A stretch of DNA of 64,000 nucleotides, taken from the NCBI RefSeq assembly GCF_013113735.1, contig NZ_CP053346.1, positions 868,001-932,000 on the forward strand, written 5' to 3'. The position numbers and the translations under genes are program-made. This stretch comes from Sphingomonas sp. AP4-R1. Lineage in GTDB: Bacteria; Pseudomonadota; Alphaproteobacteria; Sphingomonadales; Sphingomonadaceae. The notes under the pieces were generated by a model that worked only from the letters and a program-made list of their open reading frames with translations, had not been told where the DNA came from and made no database searches. Positions 41,916 to 49,754 of the stretch are shown here, piece after piece. Positions within the stretch are counted from its first letter, which is position 1, and every line of letters starts with the position of its first letter.

Positions 41916-42412
41916 CCACGCTCACCGCACCAGTTCCGGCAACCGACGGCTCCGAGCTGACGCAGGTCGAGCTTGTCTGGGTCGAGCAACAGACCGAACA
42001 TTGGCTCCGCTTCGGCCGGGAAGTGGGCGAGCAGATCCTCGACCGTCGCCGCCGCGTTCTCTTCTTCGCTCCCGACGCCGTTTTCGCGCTCGTCAGATGG
42101 GCATCGAATGATCACGGCACGATCGCCTCGCGGCTCGACATCTTGCGCGCGGCCAGGCGAAGCGAGGGCTATCAGACAGTCCCAACCGTCTCGCCGGGTG
42201 CGGAAATCCTGCTGCGCGCCGCCGGCTGGCCGAAGGTGTCGCAGCTTCTGGAACATATCGACGCGATCGAAGCCCAGGACATCGACCCCTGCGCCGTGTC
42301 GCCCGACCACTGGCGACACGTCCAGAACCGCCTCGCGGTGGGAGCGCCGCCGCGACGATACACGCGAACGCGACATCGCGCTTTTGAACGCATGCGCGAG
42401 ATCGGCGCATGA
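41912..42412 (+). CDS. DUF2840 domain-containing protein
   Basis: A 166-residue DUF2840 protein, found next to traF in many alphaproteobacterial transfer regions. Features include V-E-L-V-W-V-E-Q-Q, I-L-D-R-R-R-R-V-L-F-F and the central W-A-S-N-D-H-G-T-I-A-S-R-L-D-I-L-R-A. It overlaps both neighbours by 4 bases (ATGA), so it is part of the parA-traF operon. Its function is unknown. Confidence 0.82.
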   Translation: MTTLTAPVPATDGSELTQVELVWVEQQTEHWLRFGREVGEQILDRRRRVLFFAPDAVFALVRWASNDHGTIASRLDILRAARRSEGYQTVPTVSPGAEILLRAAGWPKVSQLLEHIDAIEAQDIDPCAVSPDHWRHVQNRLAVGAPPRRYTRTRHRAFERMREIGA

Positions 42413-42954
42413 CTCGCCGTCGTTACGCGGCAGCCACCACTGCGGGAATTGCGCTGGTAGCGACCTCGACGCTGGCGTCGTTCACGCCCCGGCTGATCTG
42501 GAACGCCTCGGCGAGCACGCCGATCGGCCTCTACGCCATCGCGCCCGCCAAGACGCTCGATCGCGGCGCGCTCGCGGTAGTCGTGCCACCGCCACCGCTC
42601 GCCGACTTCCTCGCCGAAGGCGGCTACCTCCCGCGCGGACTACCGCTCATCAAGCATGTCGCCGCAGTCCCCGGCCAGCGCGTCTGCCGCGTAGGACGGG
42701 CCATCACCATCGATGGCGCGATCGTCGGGAACTTGCAGGAACACGACCGGAACGGCCGGCCACTTCCCGGCTGGTACGGCTGTCGGCGGGTGTTGGAGGA
42801 CGAGCTGTTCTTCATGAACACGGCGGTCCCAGGCAGCTTCGACGGCCGATATTTCGGCCCACTCAGCACCCGCGCCGTCATCGGCCGCGCGACCCCACTC
42901 TACACCGATGAACAGGGCGATGGCCGTTTCACATGGCGGGCGTCTGCGCGGTGA
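42409..42954 (+). CDS. traF: TraF-type conjugal signal peptidase (S26)
   Basis: A 181-residue S26-family peptidase. It has an N-terminal membrane anchor, the catalytic Ser in S36-T-P-I-G-L, and the Lys in I-K82-H-V-A-A-V-P-G, followed by R-V-C-R-V and the box V-L-E-D-E-L-F-F. In RP4 TraF processes and circularises the pilin TrbC; trbC is present at 56,123. The start overlaps DUF2840 by 4 bases. Confidence 0.92.
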   Translation: MTRRRYAAATTAGIALVATSTLASFTPRLIWNASASTPIGLYAIAPAKTLDRGALAVVVPPPPLADFLAEGGYLPRGLPLIKHVAAVPGQRVCRVGRAITIDGAIVGNLQEHDRNGRPLPGWYGCRRVLEDELFFMNTAVPGSFDGRYFGPLSTRAVIGRATPLYTDEQGDGRFTWRASAR

Positions 42955-43000
42955 CGACTCTCCCCCAATCCACTTCACCTCACGCGAAAGGAGATCAGCA

Positions 43001-43339
43001 ATGGCATTGATTGGACAGTTCAAGCGCTTTGATGCGGGGTATCAGGGGCGCATCGAGACCCTCGGACTCTCGGCGGACCTCATGCTCGTCCCCGTCGGTC
43101 AGAGCGACGCGGAGAACGCTCCCGACTATCGTATCCATCTCGGCACCGACGAGGACGGCCCTGAAGTCGGCGCGGGCTGGAAACGGACCGGCGAGCGTGC
43201 CGGGGAATATGTCTCGCTACAGCTAGATTCCCCGACATTTACCTACCCGATCCGCGCCAACCTCTTCCAGTCCCCCGACGACGCCAGCGCCTGGGGGCTG
43301 TTCTGGAATCGTCCGCCAAAGCGCGGCGAGCGCGACTGA
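43001..43339 (+). CDS. DUF736 family protein, copy 2
   Basis: A 112-residue DUF736 paralogue of the gene at 37,519. It shares M-A-x-I-G-x-F-K, G-A-G-W-K-R, L-Q-L-D-S-P-T-F-x-x-P-I-x-A-N-L-F and a final F-W-N-R-P, but is clearly diverged. It has an AAAGGAG ribosome-binding site. Its neighbours are traF and the lytic transglycosylase. Confidence 0.88.
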   Translation: MALIGQFKRFDAGYQGRIETLGLSADLMLVPVGQSDAENAPDYRIHLGTDEDGPEVGAGWKRTGERAGEYVSLQLDSPTFTYPIRANLFQSPDDASAWGLFWNRPPKRGERD

Positions 43340-43342
43340 CCC

Positions 43343-44107
43343 ATGTCGGCCCAGCGCATCCGGACAGCGGCACCCAGACGCCGGAGCACCCCTGCCTGGG
43401 CGCTCATTTTCCTTCTCGGCCCGGCCTCCGGCCTCGCCCCGCTCACAGGCGCCAGCGCGCAATCGGCCGGCCCCGTCATGCCCACGCCGAGCGACCCCTA
43501 CGCAGCCTACATCGCAGAAGCCTCGCAACGCTTCGGCGTGCCGGAGATGTGGATCAGGGCCGTGATGCGCGTCGAGAGCCGCGGGGATGTCCGCGCACTC
43601 TCGCCAAAGGGTGCGATGGGATTGATGCAGATCATGCCTGCGACATGGGGCTATCTGCGCGCGCGCTACGGCCTCGGCATCAACCCCTACGACACGCGCG
43701 ACAACATCCTGGCGGGCGCCGCATATCTGCGCGAACTGCGCGATCGCTACGACTCGCCGGGCTTCCTCGCCGCCTACAATGCCGGCCCCGGTCGCTACGA
43801 AGACTATCGGGCGACCGGCAGACCGCTCCCTCCCGAAACCATCGCCTATGTGGCGGCGATCGCACCCGTCATCGGGGCGGAGCCGCTCTCTTCCTCCGTC
43901 CCGGCCACTGCGCCCGATCCATTCGCATGGACACGCTCTGCGCTGTTCGTTTCACAGACCGGCAGCAATCCCAGCACGCCGCGACCGCAGCCCGACGAGG
44001 GCGCCGCACCGCGTCCGCTGCAGACGGCCGACAGCGCCGGAACGCCCAGACAAGACACCCGCGACACCATCTTCGTCGCACGGGCCCCGGCTCCGGCGCC
44101 GCGATGA
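43343..44107 (+). CDS. Lytic transglycosylase (VirB1-like)
   Basis: A 254-residue SLT-domain protein with a signal peptide at the N-terminus (hydrophobic part about residues 18-36). The catalytic Glu is in R-V-E78-S-R-G-D, followed by G-A-M-G-L-M-Q-I-M-P-A-T-W and A-A-Y-N-A-G-P-G. It opens peptidoglycan for the conjugation channel. The C-terminal 80 residues are Pro-rich and variable. It starts 3 bases after the DUF736 stop. Confidence 0.9.
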   Translation: MSAQRIRTAAPRRRSTPAWALIFLLGPASGLAPLTGASAQSAGPVMPTPSDPYAAYIAEASQRFGVPEMWIRAVMRVESRGDVRALSPKGAMGLMQIMPATWGYLRARYGLGINPYDTRDNILAGAAYLRELRDRYDSPGFLAAYNAGPGRYEDYRATGRPLPPETIAYVAAIAPVIGAEPLSSSVPATAPDPFAWTRSALFVSQTGSNPSTPRPQPDEGAAPRPLQTADSAGTPRQDTRDTIFVARAPAPAPR

Positions 44108-44183
44108 CCGCCCCTCCCAGCCGGTGCAGCATGGCGTGCCCCGTCGCAGGTTCGGCGGGAAATGGGGAGGTATGGGGGAGAAC

Positions 44184-44243
44184 AACCGCACGATGGCAGG
44201 ATAAAGGGCCGCGAGGTGCGGTTTTGTGCGGTCGTGGTTTATC
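44184..44243. other. Candidate oriT with P-type nic-like site
   Basis: In the 226-base gap before the relaxase, the minus strand reads TTATCCTGCC at 44204-44195, matching the P-type/VirD2 nic consensus (YATCCTG/Y), with the nick expected between 44197 and 44196. Inverted repeats AACCGCAC/GTGCGGTT (44184-44191, 44216-44223) and GATAAA/TTTATC (44200-44205, 44238-44243) surround it. Location directly upstream of a relaxase gene fits oriT. Confidence 0.6.
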
Positions 44244-44333
44244 AGGGACTTATGATCGAGAAACGCGAGGTTCAGGCTATGGCCGCAGCCTGCGCGAGCC
44301 GAATTTTCCGAGGACATTAGCCGACGTTTCGCG

Positions 44334-46088
44334 ATGTGCGGAGCGACGCCGATGACCGGCGACGACACCATCCGCATCCGTCCAGGCCGTATACGCTCGA
44401 CGAAGACGCAGGCCGCGCGACCCTTCATTTCCCAGGCCCTCGCCGCTGCCCAGCGCGCCGGGGGAATGATTTCTCGGCGCGGAAATCTGTCCTCGGGGAG
44501 CCGCTCCCGTTTCGGCCGCGGGCAACGCGCGTCCATTCAGGCCAACCGCTTGCTCACGGCGCGCACGCGCGGCGTGGTGGTGAAAGCGCGAGTGGTCCGG
44601 CTCGGCGGACGTAATGCGCCGCTGGCCACACACCTGAGCTATCTGCGTCGCGACGGGGTTACCCGGGACGGAGAGAAGGCGCGCCTGTTCGGGCCCGGCG
44701 GCGGCGATGTCGATGCAAAGGGCTTCGCCGAGCGCAGCGCCGACGACCGTCATCACTTCCGCTTCATCGTCTCGCCAGACGACGCCGTCGAGATGTCCGA
44801 CCTCAAGGCCTTCACCCGGGACCTGGCCGGGCAGATGGAGCAGGATCTCGGCACGCGCCTCGATTGGGCGGCGGTGGACCATTGGAACACGGAGCATCCC
44901 CACGTTCACCTGATCGTGCGCGGCGTGCGGGACGACGGCGAAAATCTCGTCATATCTCGCGACTACATCAAAGAAGGCATGCGCGACCGCGCGCGCGATC
45001 TTGTCACTCAGGAACTCGGCCCTCGCACCGACCTCGAAATCCGCCGCACCCTTGAACGCCAGATCGACGCCGAGCGATGGACCAGCCTCGATCGGCAGCT
45101 TGCCCGCGACGCCTACAGGACCGGCGTCATAGACCTCGCGCCATCAGCCAACCGGCAACCTGACGCATTCCACGTTCTCAAGATCGGGCGTCTTCGCAAA
45201 CTCGAGGCGCTGGCTCTCGCCGAGGAGATCGGGCCGGGACAATGGACAGTCTCGGAACAGGCCGAGGCGACGCTTCGTCAGCTCGGCGAACGCGGCGATA
45301 TTATCAAACGCATCCACCGTGGGCTTGCCACCAGTGGGATCGACCGCAGTGCCGCGAGCTATGTGCTGGCGGCCGAGACGATCAGCGACCCGATCGTCGG
45401 CCGTCTCGTTTCGCGCGGCCTCGACGACGAATTGAAGGGAACGGCCTATGCCGTCGTCGACGGCGTCGATGGCCGCACCCACCACATCAAACTCCCCGAC
45501 TTCGACGCGGCTGGCGACAGCGCTCCCGGCTCTATCGTCGAGCTTCGCCGCTTCCATGACGCGCGCGGCGCCCAGCGCACGGCGCTGGCCGTGCGCTCCG
45601 ATCTCGACGTTAGCGGGCAGATCGCGGCGGATGGCGCGACCTGGCTCGACCGTCAGGCCATCTCGCGCAACCCGCCCGCGCTCGCCAGCGCCGGGTTTGG
45701 CGCCGAAGTCCGGGACGCGCTGGATCGACGGGCCCAGCATTTGATCCAACGCGGTCTGGCCGAGCAGCGGGGCATCGGCGTCACGTTCAACCCCGGACTG
45801 ATCGACACCCTCCGGCAACGCGAACTGGCGAGCGCGGCGGAAAAGATCGCGACGGAGACCGGGCGGCGACACGTCGGCACCGCCAGCGGCGAGTACGTCG
45901 CCGGCACCTACCGCCAGCGCCTGACGCTCGCGTCGGGCCGCTTCGCGATGATCGACGATGGCATGGGATTCCAGCTCGTGCCCTGGACGCCGTCGATCGA
46001 CCGCCAGCTCGGCCAGCACATCAGCGGCGTCGCAAGACCCGATGGCGGGGTCGACTGGACCTCCCGCAAGCGCGGCCTCGCCCTCTAA
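44334..46088 (+). CDS. Relaxase, MOBP/VirD2-like (DUF3363, RlxS type)
   Basis: A 584-residue relaxase. The DNA-nicking domain has the metal-binding pair H-H-F-R-F-I-V-S-P and H-W-N-T-E-H-P-H-V-H-L-I-V-R-G (HxH), at about residues 138-145 and 183-200. The C-terminal half is DUF3363. Upstream tyrosine candidates lie in T-H-L-S-Y-L-R-R, about residue 105. Such proteins cut at oriT and are exported with the DNA through the TraG-coupled Trb channel. The start at 44334 or 44352 cannot be decided. The gene is 18 bases ahead of traG. Confidence 0.9.
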   Translation: MCGATPMTGDDTIRIRPGRIRSTKTQAARPFISQALAAAQRAGGMISRRGNLSSGSRSRFGRGQRASIQANRLLTARTRGVVVKARVVRLGGRNAPLATHLSYLRRDGVTRDGEKARLFGPGGGDVDAKGFAERSADDRHHFRFIVSPDDAVEMSDLKAFTRDLAGQMEQDLGTRLDWAAVDHWNTEHPHVHLIVRGVRDDGENLVISRDYIKEGMRDRARDLVTQELGPRTDLEIRRTLERQIDAERWTSLDRQLARDAYRTGVIDLAPSANRQPDAFHVLKIGRLRKLEALALAEEIGPGQWTVSEQAEATLRQLGERGDIIKRIHRGLATSGIDRSAASYVLAAETISDPIVGRLVSRGLDDELKGTAYAVVDGVDGRTHHIKLPDFDAAGDSAPGSIVELRRFHDARGAQRTALAVRSDLDVSGQIAADGATWLDRQAISRNPPALASAGFGAEVRDALDRRAQHLIQRGLAEQRGIGVTFNPGLIDTLRQRELASAAEKIATETGRRHVGTASGEYVAGTYRQRLTLASGRFAMIDDGMGFQLVPWTPSIDRQLGQHISGVARPDGGVDWTSRKRGLAL

Positions 46089-46106
46089 CCCAATCAAGGA
46101 TCGATC

Positions 46107-48089
46107 ATGTCCGCGACCAAGATACTCTGGGGCCAAATCCTCGCCGTCTTCCTGATCGTCCTGCTCACGACATGGGGCGCGACCGAATGGACGGCGTACC
46201 GGCTCGGATTTCAGGACGGTCTTGGCGCGCCATGGTTCACCATCGGACGCTGGCCGATCTACTACCCGCCCGCACTCTTCTGGTGGTGGTATTTCTATGA
46301 TGCCTACGCGCCTTCGGTGTTCGCCGAGGGCGGCATGATCGCCGCGTCAGGCGGGATCGTCGCCACAATCGTCGCGATCGGAATGTCGGTATGGCGGGCG
46401 CGGGAGGCACAGAATGTGGAGACCTATGGCTCGGCGCGCTGGGCCCGCCTCGACGAGGTGAAGGCTGCCCACCTCCTCGATCAAGACGGGGTGATCCTGG
46501 GGAAACTTGATCGTGATTATCTCCGCCATGACGGCCCGGAGCATGTGCTCTGCTTCGCGCCGACCCGTTCCGGCAAGGGCGTCGGCCTCGTCGTCCCTTC
46601 ACTCCTCACCTGGCCCGGCTCCGCGATCGTCCACGATATCAAGGGAGAGAACTGGACGCTGACCGCCGGTTATCGCTCGCGCTTTGGCCGCGTGCTGCTG
46701 TTCGACCCGACCAACGCCATGTCGGCCGCCTATAACCCGCTCCTCGAAGTACGGCGCGGCGAATGGGAAGTGCGCGACGTCCAGAATATCGCGGACATCC
46801 TCGTCGACCCGGAAGGCAGCCTCGAAAAGCGCAACCACTGGGAGAAGACCAGCCACGCCCTGCTGGTCGGTGCAATTCTTCATGTCCTCTACGCCGAGAA
46901 GGACAAGACCCTCGCCGGTGTCGCCGCGTTCCTGTCAGATCCCCGGCGCCCGATCGATTCGACCCTCGGGGCGATGATGAAGACTGCCCATCTCGGCGAA
47001 GCCGGGCCGCACCCCGTCATCGCCAGCGCGGCGCGGGAGCTTCTCAACAAGTCTGAGAATGAGCGATCCGGCGTGCTCTCCACCGCCATGTCGTTCCTTG
47101 GCCTCTATCGCGATCCCGTCGTTGCCGAGGTTACGCGCCGCTGCGATTGGCGCATCACCGACCTAGTCAGCGGCAAGCACCCGACGACGCTCTACCTCGT
47201 CGTGCCGCCCTCGGACATCAACCGGACGAAGCCGCTGATCCGGCTTATCCTCAATCAAGTCGGCCGCCGCCTCACCGAGGATCTGCAGGCGAAGGCGGGC
47301 CGGCATCGCCTGCTCCTCATGCTCGACGAGTTTCCCGCGCTCGGACGCCTCGACTTTTTCGAGAGCGCCCTGGCTTTCATGGCCGGTTATGGCCTCAAGA
47401 GCTTCCTCATCGCCCAATCGCTCAACCAGATCGATAAGGCTTACGGCCCCAACAACTCGATCCTCGACAACTGCCATGTCCGGGTGAGCTTCGCGACCAA
47501 CGACGAACGCACAGCGAAACGGGTGTCCGACGCGCTCGGCACCGCCACCGAGATGAAGGCGATGAAGAACTATGCCGGCCACCGGCTGTCGCCCTGGCTC
47601 GGGCACATGATGGTCTCCCGGTCGGAAACCGCCCGTCCGCTCCTGACCCCGGGTGAAATCATGCAGCTCCCGGCAGGCGACGAGATCGTCATGGTCGCGG
47701 GAACGCCGCCGATCCGGGCACAGAAGGCACGCTATTTCGAGGACCGCCGCTTGCAGGAACGGGTGATCAGCCCACCCGTCCTGCGCAAAATCGCTGCCCC
47801 TGCGCCGGACGACTGGAGCAGGCTCGCTCTTCCCCACCCGCCGGCGGACGCTGCGCCGCCGTCCACCGTCGCGACTGATGACGAGGACACGACCGGCTCC
47901 GAACAGCGGCGCCAGCCCGAGATCGACCGTGCGCCTCCACCAGAGCCGGCCAAACCGATCAGCGAATTTGATTTCGATGCCGACGACGAGGCCGAGGACG
48001 ACATAGCGCGCACCAGTCGCATGCGCGACACGATGCGGATGGCGGCGCGGCAGGCCTCACTCGACCCCGGCGACGGCATCGAGCTTTAG
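46107..48089 (+). CDS. traG: TraG-type coupling protein
   Basis: A 660-residue VirD4/TraG-family ATPase. Three N-terminal hydrophobic helices (first near residue 10) are followed by F-A-P-T-R-S-G-K-G-V-G (Walker A, about residue 150) and L-L-L-M-L-D-E-F-P-A-L-G (Walker B, about residue 405). It delivers the relaxase-DNA complex to the Trb channel. The C-terminus is acidic and Pro-rich. The next gene lies 9 bases downstream. Confidence 0.94.
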   Translation: MSATKILWGQILAVFLIVLLTTWGATEWTAYRLGFQDGLGAPWFTIGRWPIYYPPALFWWWYFYDAYAPSVFAEGGMIAASGGIVATIVAIGMSVWRAREAQNVETYGSARWARLDEVKAAHLLDQDGVILGKLDRDYLRHDGPEHVLCFAPTRSGKGVGLVVPSLLTWPGSAIVHDIKGENWTLTAGYRSRFGRVLLFDPTNAMSAAYNPLLEVRRGEWEVRDVQNIADILVDPEGSLEKRNHWEKTSHALLVGAILHVLYAEKDKTLAGVAAFLSDPRRPIDSTLGAMMKTAHLGEAGPHPVIASAARELLNKSENERSGVLSTAMSFLGLYRDPVVAEVTRRCDWRITDLVSGKHPTTLYLVVPPSDINRTKPLIRLILNQVGRRLTEDLQAKAGRHRLLLMLDEFPALGRLDFFESALAFMAGYGLKSFLIAQSLNQIDKAYGPNNSILDNCHVRVSFATNDERTAKRVSDALGTATEMKAMKNYAGHRLSPWLGHMMVSRSETARPLLTPGEIMQLPAGDEIVMVAGTPPIRAQKARYFEDRRLQERVISPPVLRKIAAPAPDDWSRLALPHPPADAAPPSTVATDDEDTTGSEQRRQPEIDRAPPPEPAKPISEFDFDADDEAEDDIARTSRMRDTMRMAARQASLDPGDGIEL

Positions 48090-48098
48090 GAGGCCGAC

Positions 48099-48515
48099 AT
48101 GGCAAAGAAACAGCGGCTGTCGGTCTATCTCGACAATGACGTGCTCGACGCCCTCACCGCTTACGCCGTCCGTCGCGGACATTCGCTATCGCTGGTCGCC
48201 GAGGCGGGCATCGCGTCGTTCCTGTCGCCGGACGCCGCCGAGCGACAGGAAGCCGTCACGGCCAAGCGGCTCGACCAGCTAGACCGGCGATTGGCGCGGA
48301 TCGAGCGCGACCTAGGCATCTCGATCGAGACGCTGGCCATCTTCGTGAGGTTCTGGCTGACAACCACGCCCGCTTTGCCCGAGCCTGCCGCCCAGGCTGC
48401 CCGCGCAAAGGCCAGTGAACGATACGACGCCTTCGTCACGGCGCTCGGTCGCCGCCTCGCCAACGGACCGAAGCTGCGGAACGAGATTCCCGAAGACGAA
48501 ACACCGCCCGAATGA
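48099..48515 (+). CDS. CopG-like ribbon-helix-helix protein
   Basis: A 138-residue protein whose N-terminus, R-L-S-V-Y-L-D-N-D-V-L-D-A-L-T-A-Y-A-V-R-R-G-H-S, is a ribbon-helix-helix DNA-binding domain. A helical middle region (R-L-D-Q-L-D-R-R-L-A-R-I-E) follows. CopG-like genes next to traG are usual in this ICE type and normally precede trbB; here cargo intervenes. Confidence 0.82.
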   Translation: MAKKQRLSVYLDNDVLDALTAYAVRRGHSLSLVAEAGIASFLSPDAAERQEAVTAKRLDQLDRRLARIERDLGISIETLAIFVRFWLTTTPALPEPAAQAARAKASERYDAFVTALGRRLANGPKLRNEIPEDETPPE

Positions 48516-48665
48516 CCGCACTTGGGACATTTCGGTCGTTCGGGGCATTCGCGTCGAACGACGAGTATCGGCAGAACCTGACATTAGATGTTGGAAGACA
48601 CCCTAGGTATGTCGATCAGTGATAACGGCCGTGGAATAATCTCTTGCCACAACGTAGAATAGCTG

Positions 48666-49754
48666 ATGCGTTTTGCGACCTACAAAAGGACTGCAAGTGC
48701 AGGCCGCAACAAGTTCGACCTCGCGAGCATCCGCGCAATCCCTTTGCGTGCGGTCGCGATCGACCTCGGATTCGGGCTGACGGCTGGCGGCACCGGACGT
48801 TGCCGTCTGCCCGGCCACGATGATCGCAATCCCTCCTTTTCCATTCGATCAGCGACTAACCGCTTCACCTGCTATGCATGTGGCGAAAACGGCGACGTGA
48901 TCGATCTCGTGATGAAGATGCGCGATATCAGCTTCGTCGACGCTTGCGAATGGCTCACTGATCGGCATCTCGGCGGCGCCTCAGTGCGGCCGGAAATGGG
49001 GCGAAGGCCAGCCGGTAGAGCGGCGGCCGCCAAGCGCGCTTCGAGCGTGTCCGCCAAGGCGGAACACGCCGTCGCGCCCGACCACGAAGCCTTCGAATGG
49101 CTGCTACTTGATTCCAAGCTGAGTTCGTCCGGCTACGACTACCTGGCCAGCCGCGGCTTCAGTGCCGAGACCATAGCGCATTTCCGCGTCGGCCAGATCG
49201 GTGATCGCGGCAAGGCAATGAGGAAGGCGGTAGCCCGCTTCGGCCTGGAAAGGTTGCGGCGCTGCGGGCTCGTCTGCGATGGCAAGTTCGGAGACCGGTT
49301 CGTTTTTCCAGCCGGCTACCTCCTGTTCCCCTTCATTATAGACGGCAACGTCGCGTATCTTCAGGCGCGGCGCCCAGACAGCGGCACGCAGTGGCGCTGG
49401 CTCTGTCCGAACAGTCTCCTGCCCCCAGTGTTCAACCGGTCCGCGCTAACTGACGGCACGGCCACGATCTCCATTTGCGAAGGCGTCACTGACGTCGTCT
49501 CAGCCCACGAACTCGGCATGCCCGCCATCGGGCTCGTCGGCGCGAACGCTCGTCTCGAGGATGCAACGCTCGACTTGCTTCGCGGCCGCAACGTCGCGAT
49601 CTTTGGCGACCGCGATGCCGCCGGCTCCCGCTTCGCCCGGCATCTGGTCGATCGGCTTGCGGAGATCGGTGTCACGGCGATACCAAAGCGGCTGCCGCCG
49701 GGAGCCGATGATCTGAACGACCATCTACGAAGGGTCAGAGGCCTCTTAGTATGA
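48666..49754 (+). CDS. DnaG-like CHC2 zinc finger / Toprim protein
   Basis: A 362-residue primase-like protein. The zinc finger uses C46, H51, C69 and C72 in C-R-L-P-G-H ... C-Y-A-C-G-E-N-G-D, the DnaG CHC2 pattern. A linker of about 70 residues follows, then a Toprim-like domain with I-C-E272-G-V-T-D and F-G-D315-R-D317-A-A-G. There is no helicase domain. The RT gene overlaps its stop by 4 bases, so both are made together. It might prime or modify DNA/RNA synthesis for the RT system, but no such role is known; it could also be a cargo-encoded replication helper. Confidence 0.85.
   Translation: MRFATYKRTASAGRNKFDLASIRAIPLRAVAIDLGFGLTAGGTGRCRLPGHDDRNPSFSIRSATNRFTCYACGENGDVIDLVMKMRDISFVDACEWLTDRHLGGASVRPEMGRRPAGRAAAAKRASSVSAKAEHAVAPDHEAFEWLLLDSKLSSSGYDYLASRGFSAETIAHFRVGQIGDRGKAMRKAVARFGLERLRRCGLVCDGKFGDRFVFPAGYLLFPFIIDGNVAYLQARRPDSGTQWRWLCPNSLLPPVFNRSALTDGTATISICEGVTDVVSAHELGMPAIGLVGANARLEDATLDLLRGRNVAIFGDRDAAGSRFARHLVDRLAEIGVTAIPKRLPPGADDLNDHLRRVRGLLV

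Noticed and set aside
48516..48665. Possible retron-type msr/msd or RT-linked RNA ahead of the RT operon
   Set aside because: No long inverted repeats or retron-like stem with branching G could be made out; the region is only 150 bases and more likely a promoter.
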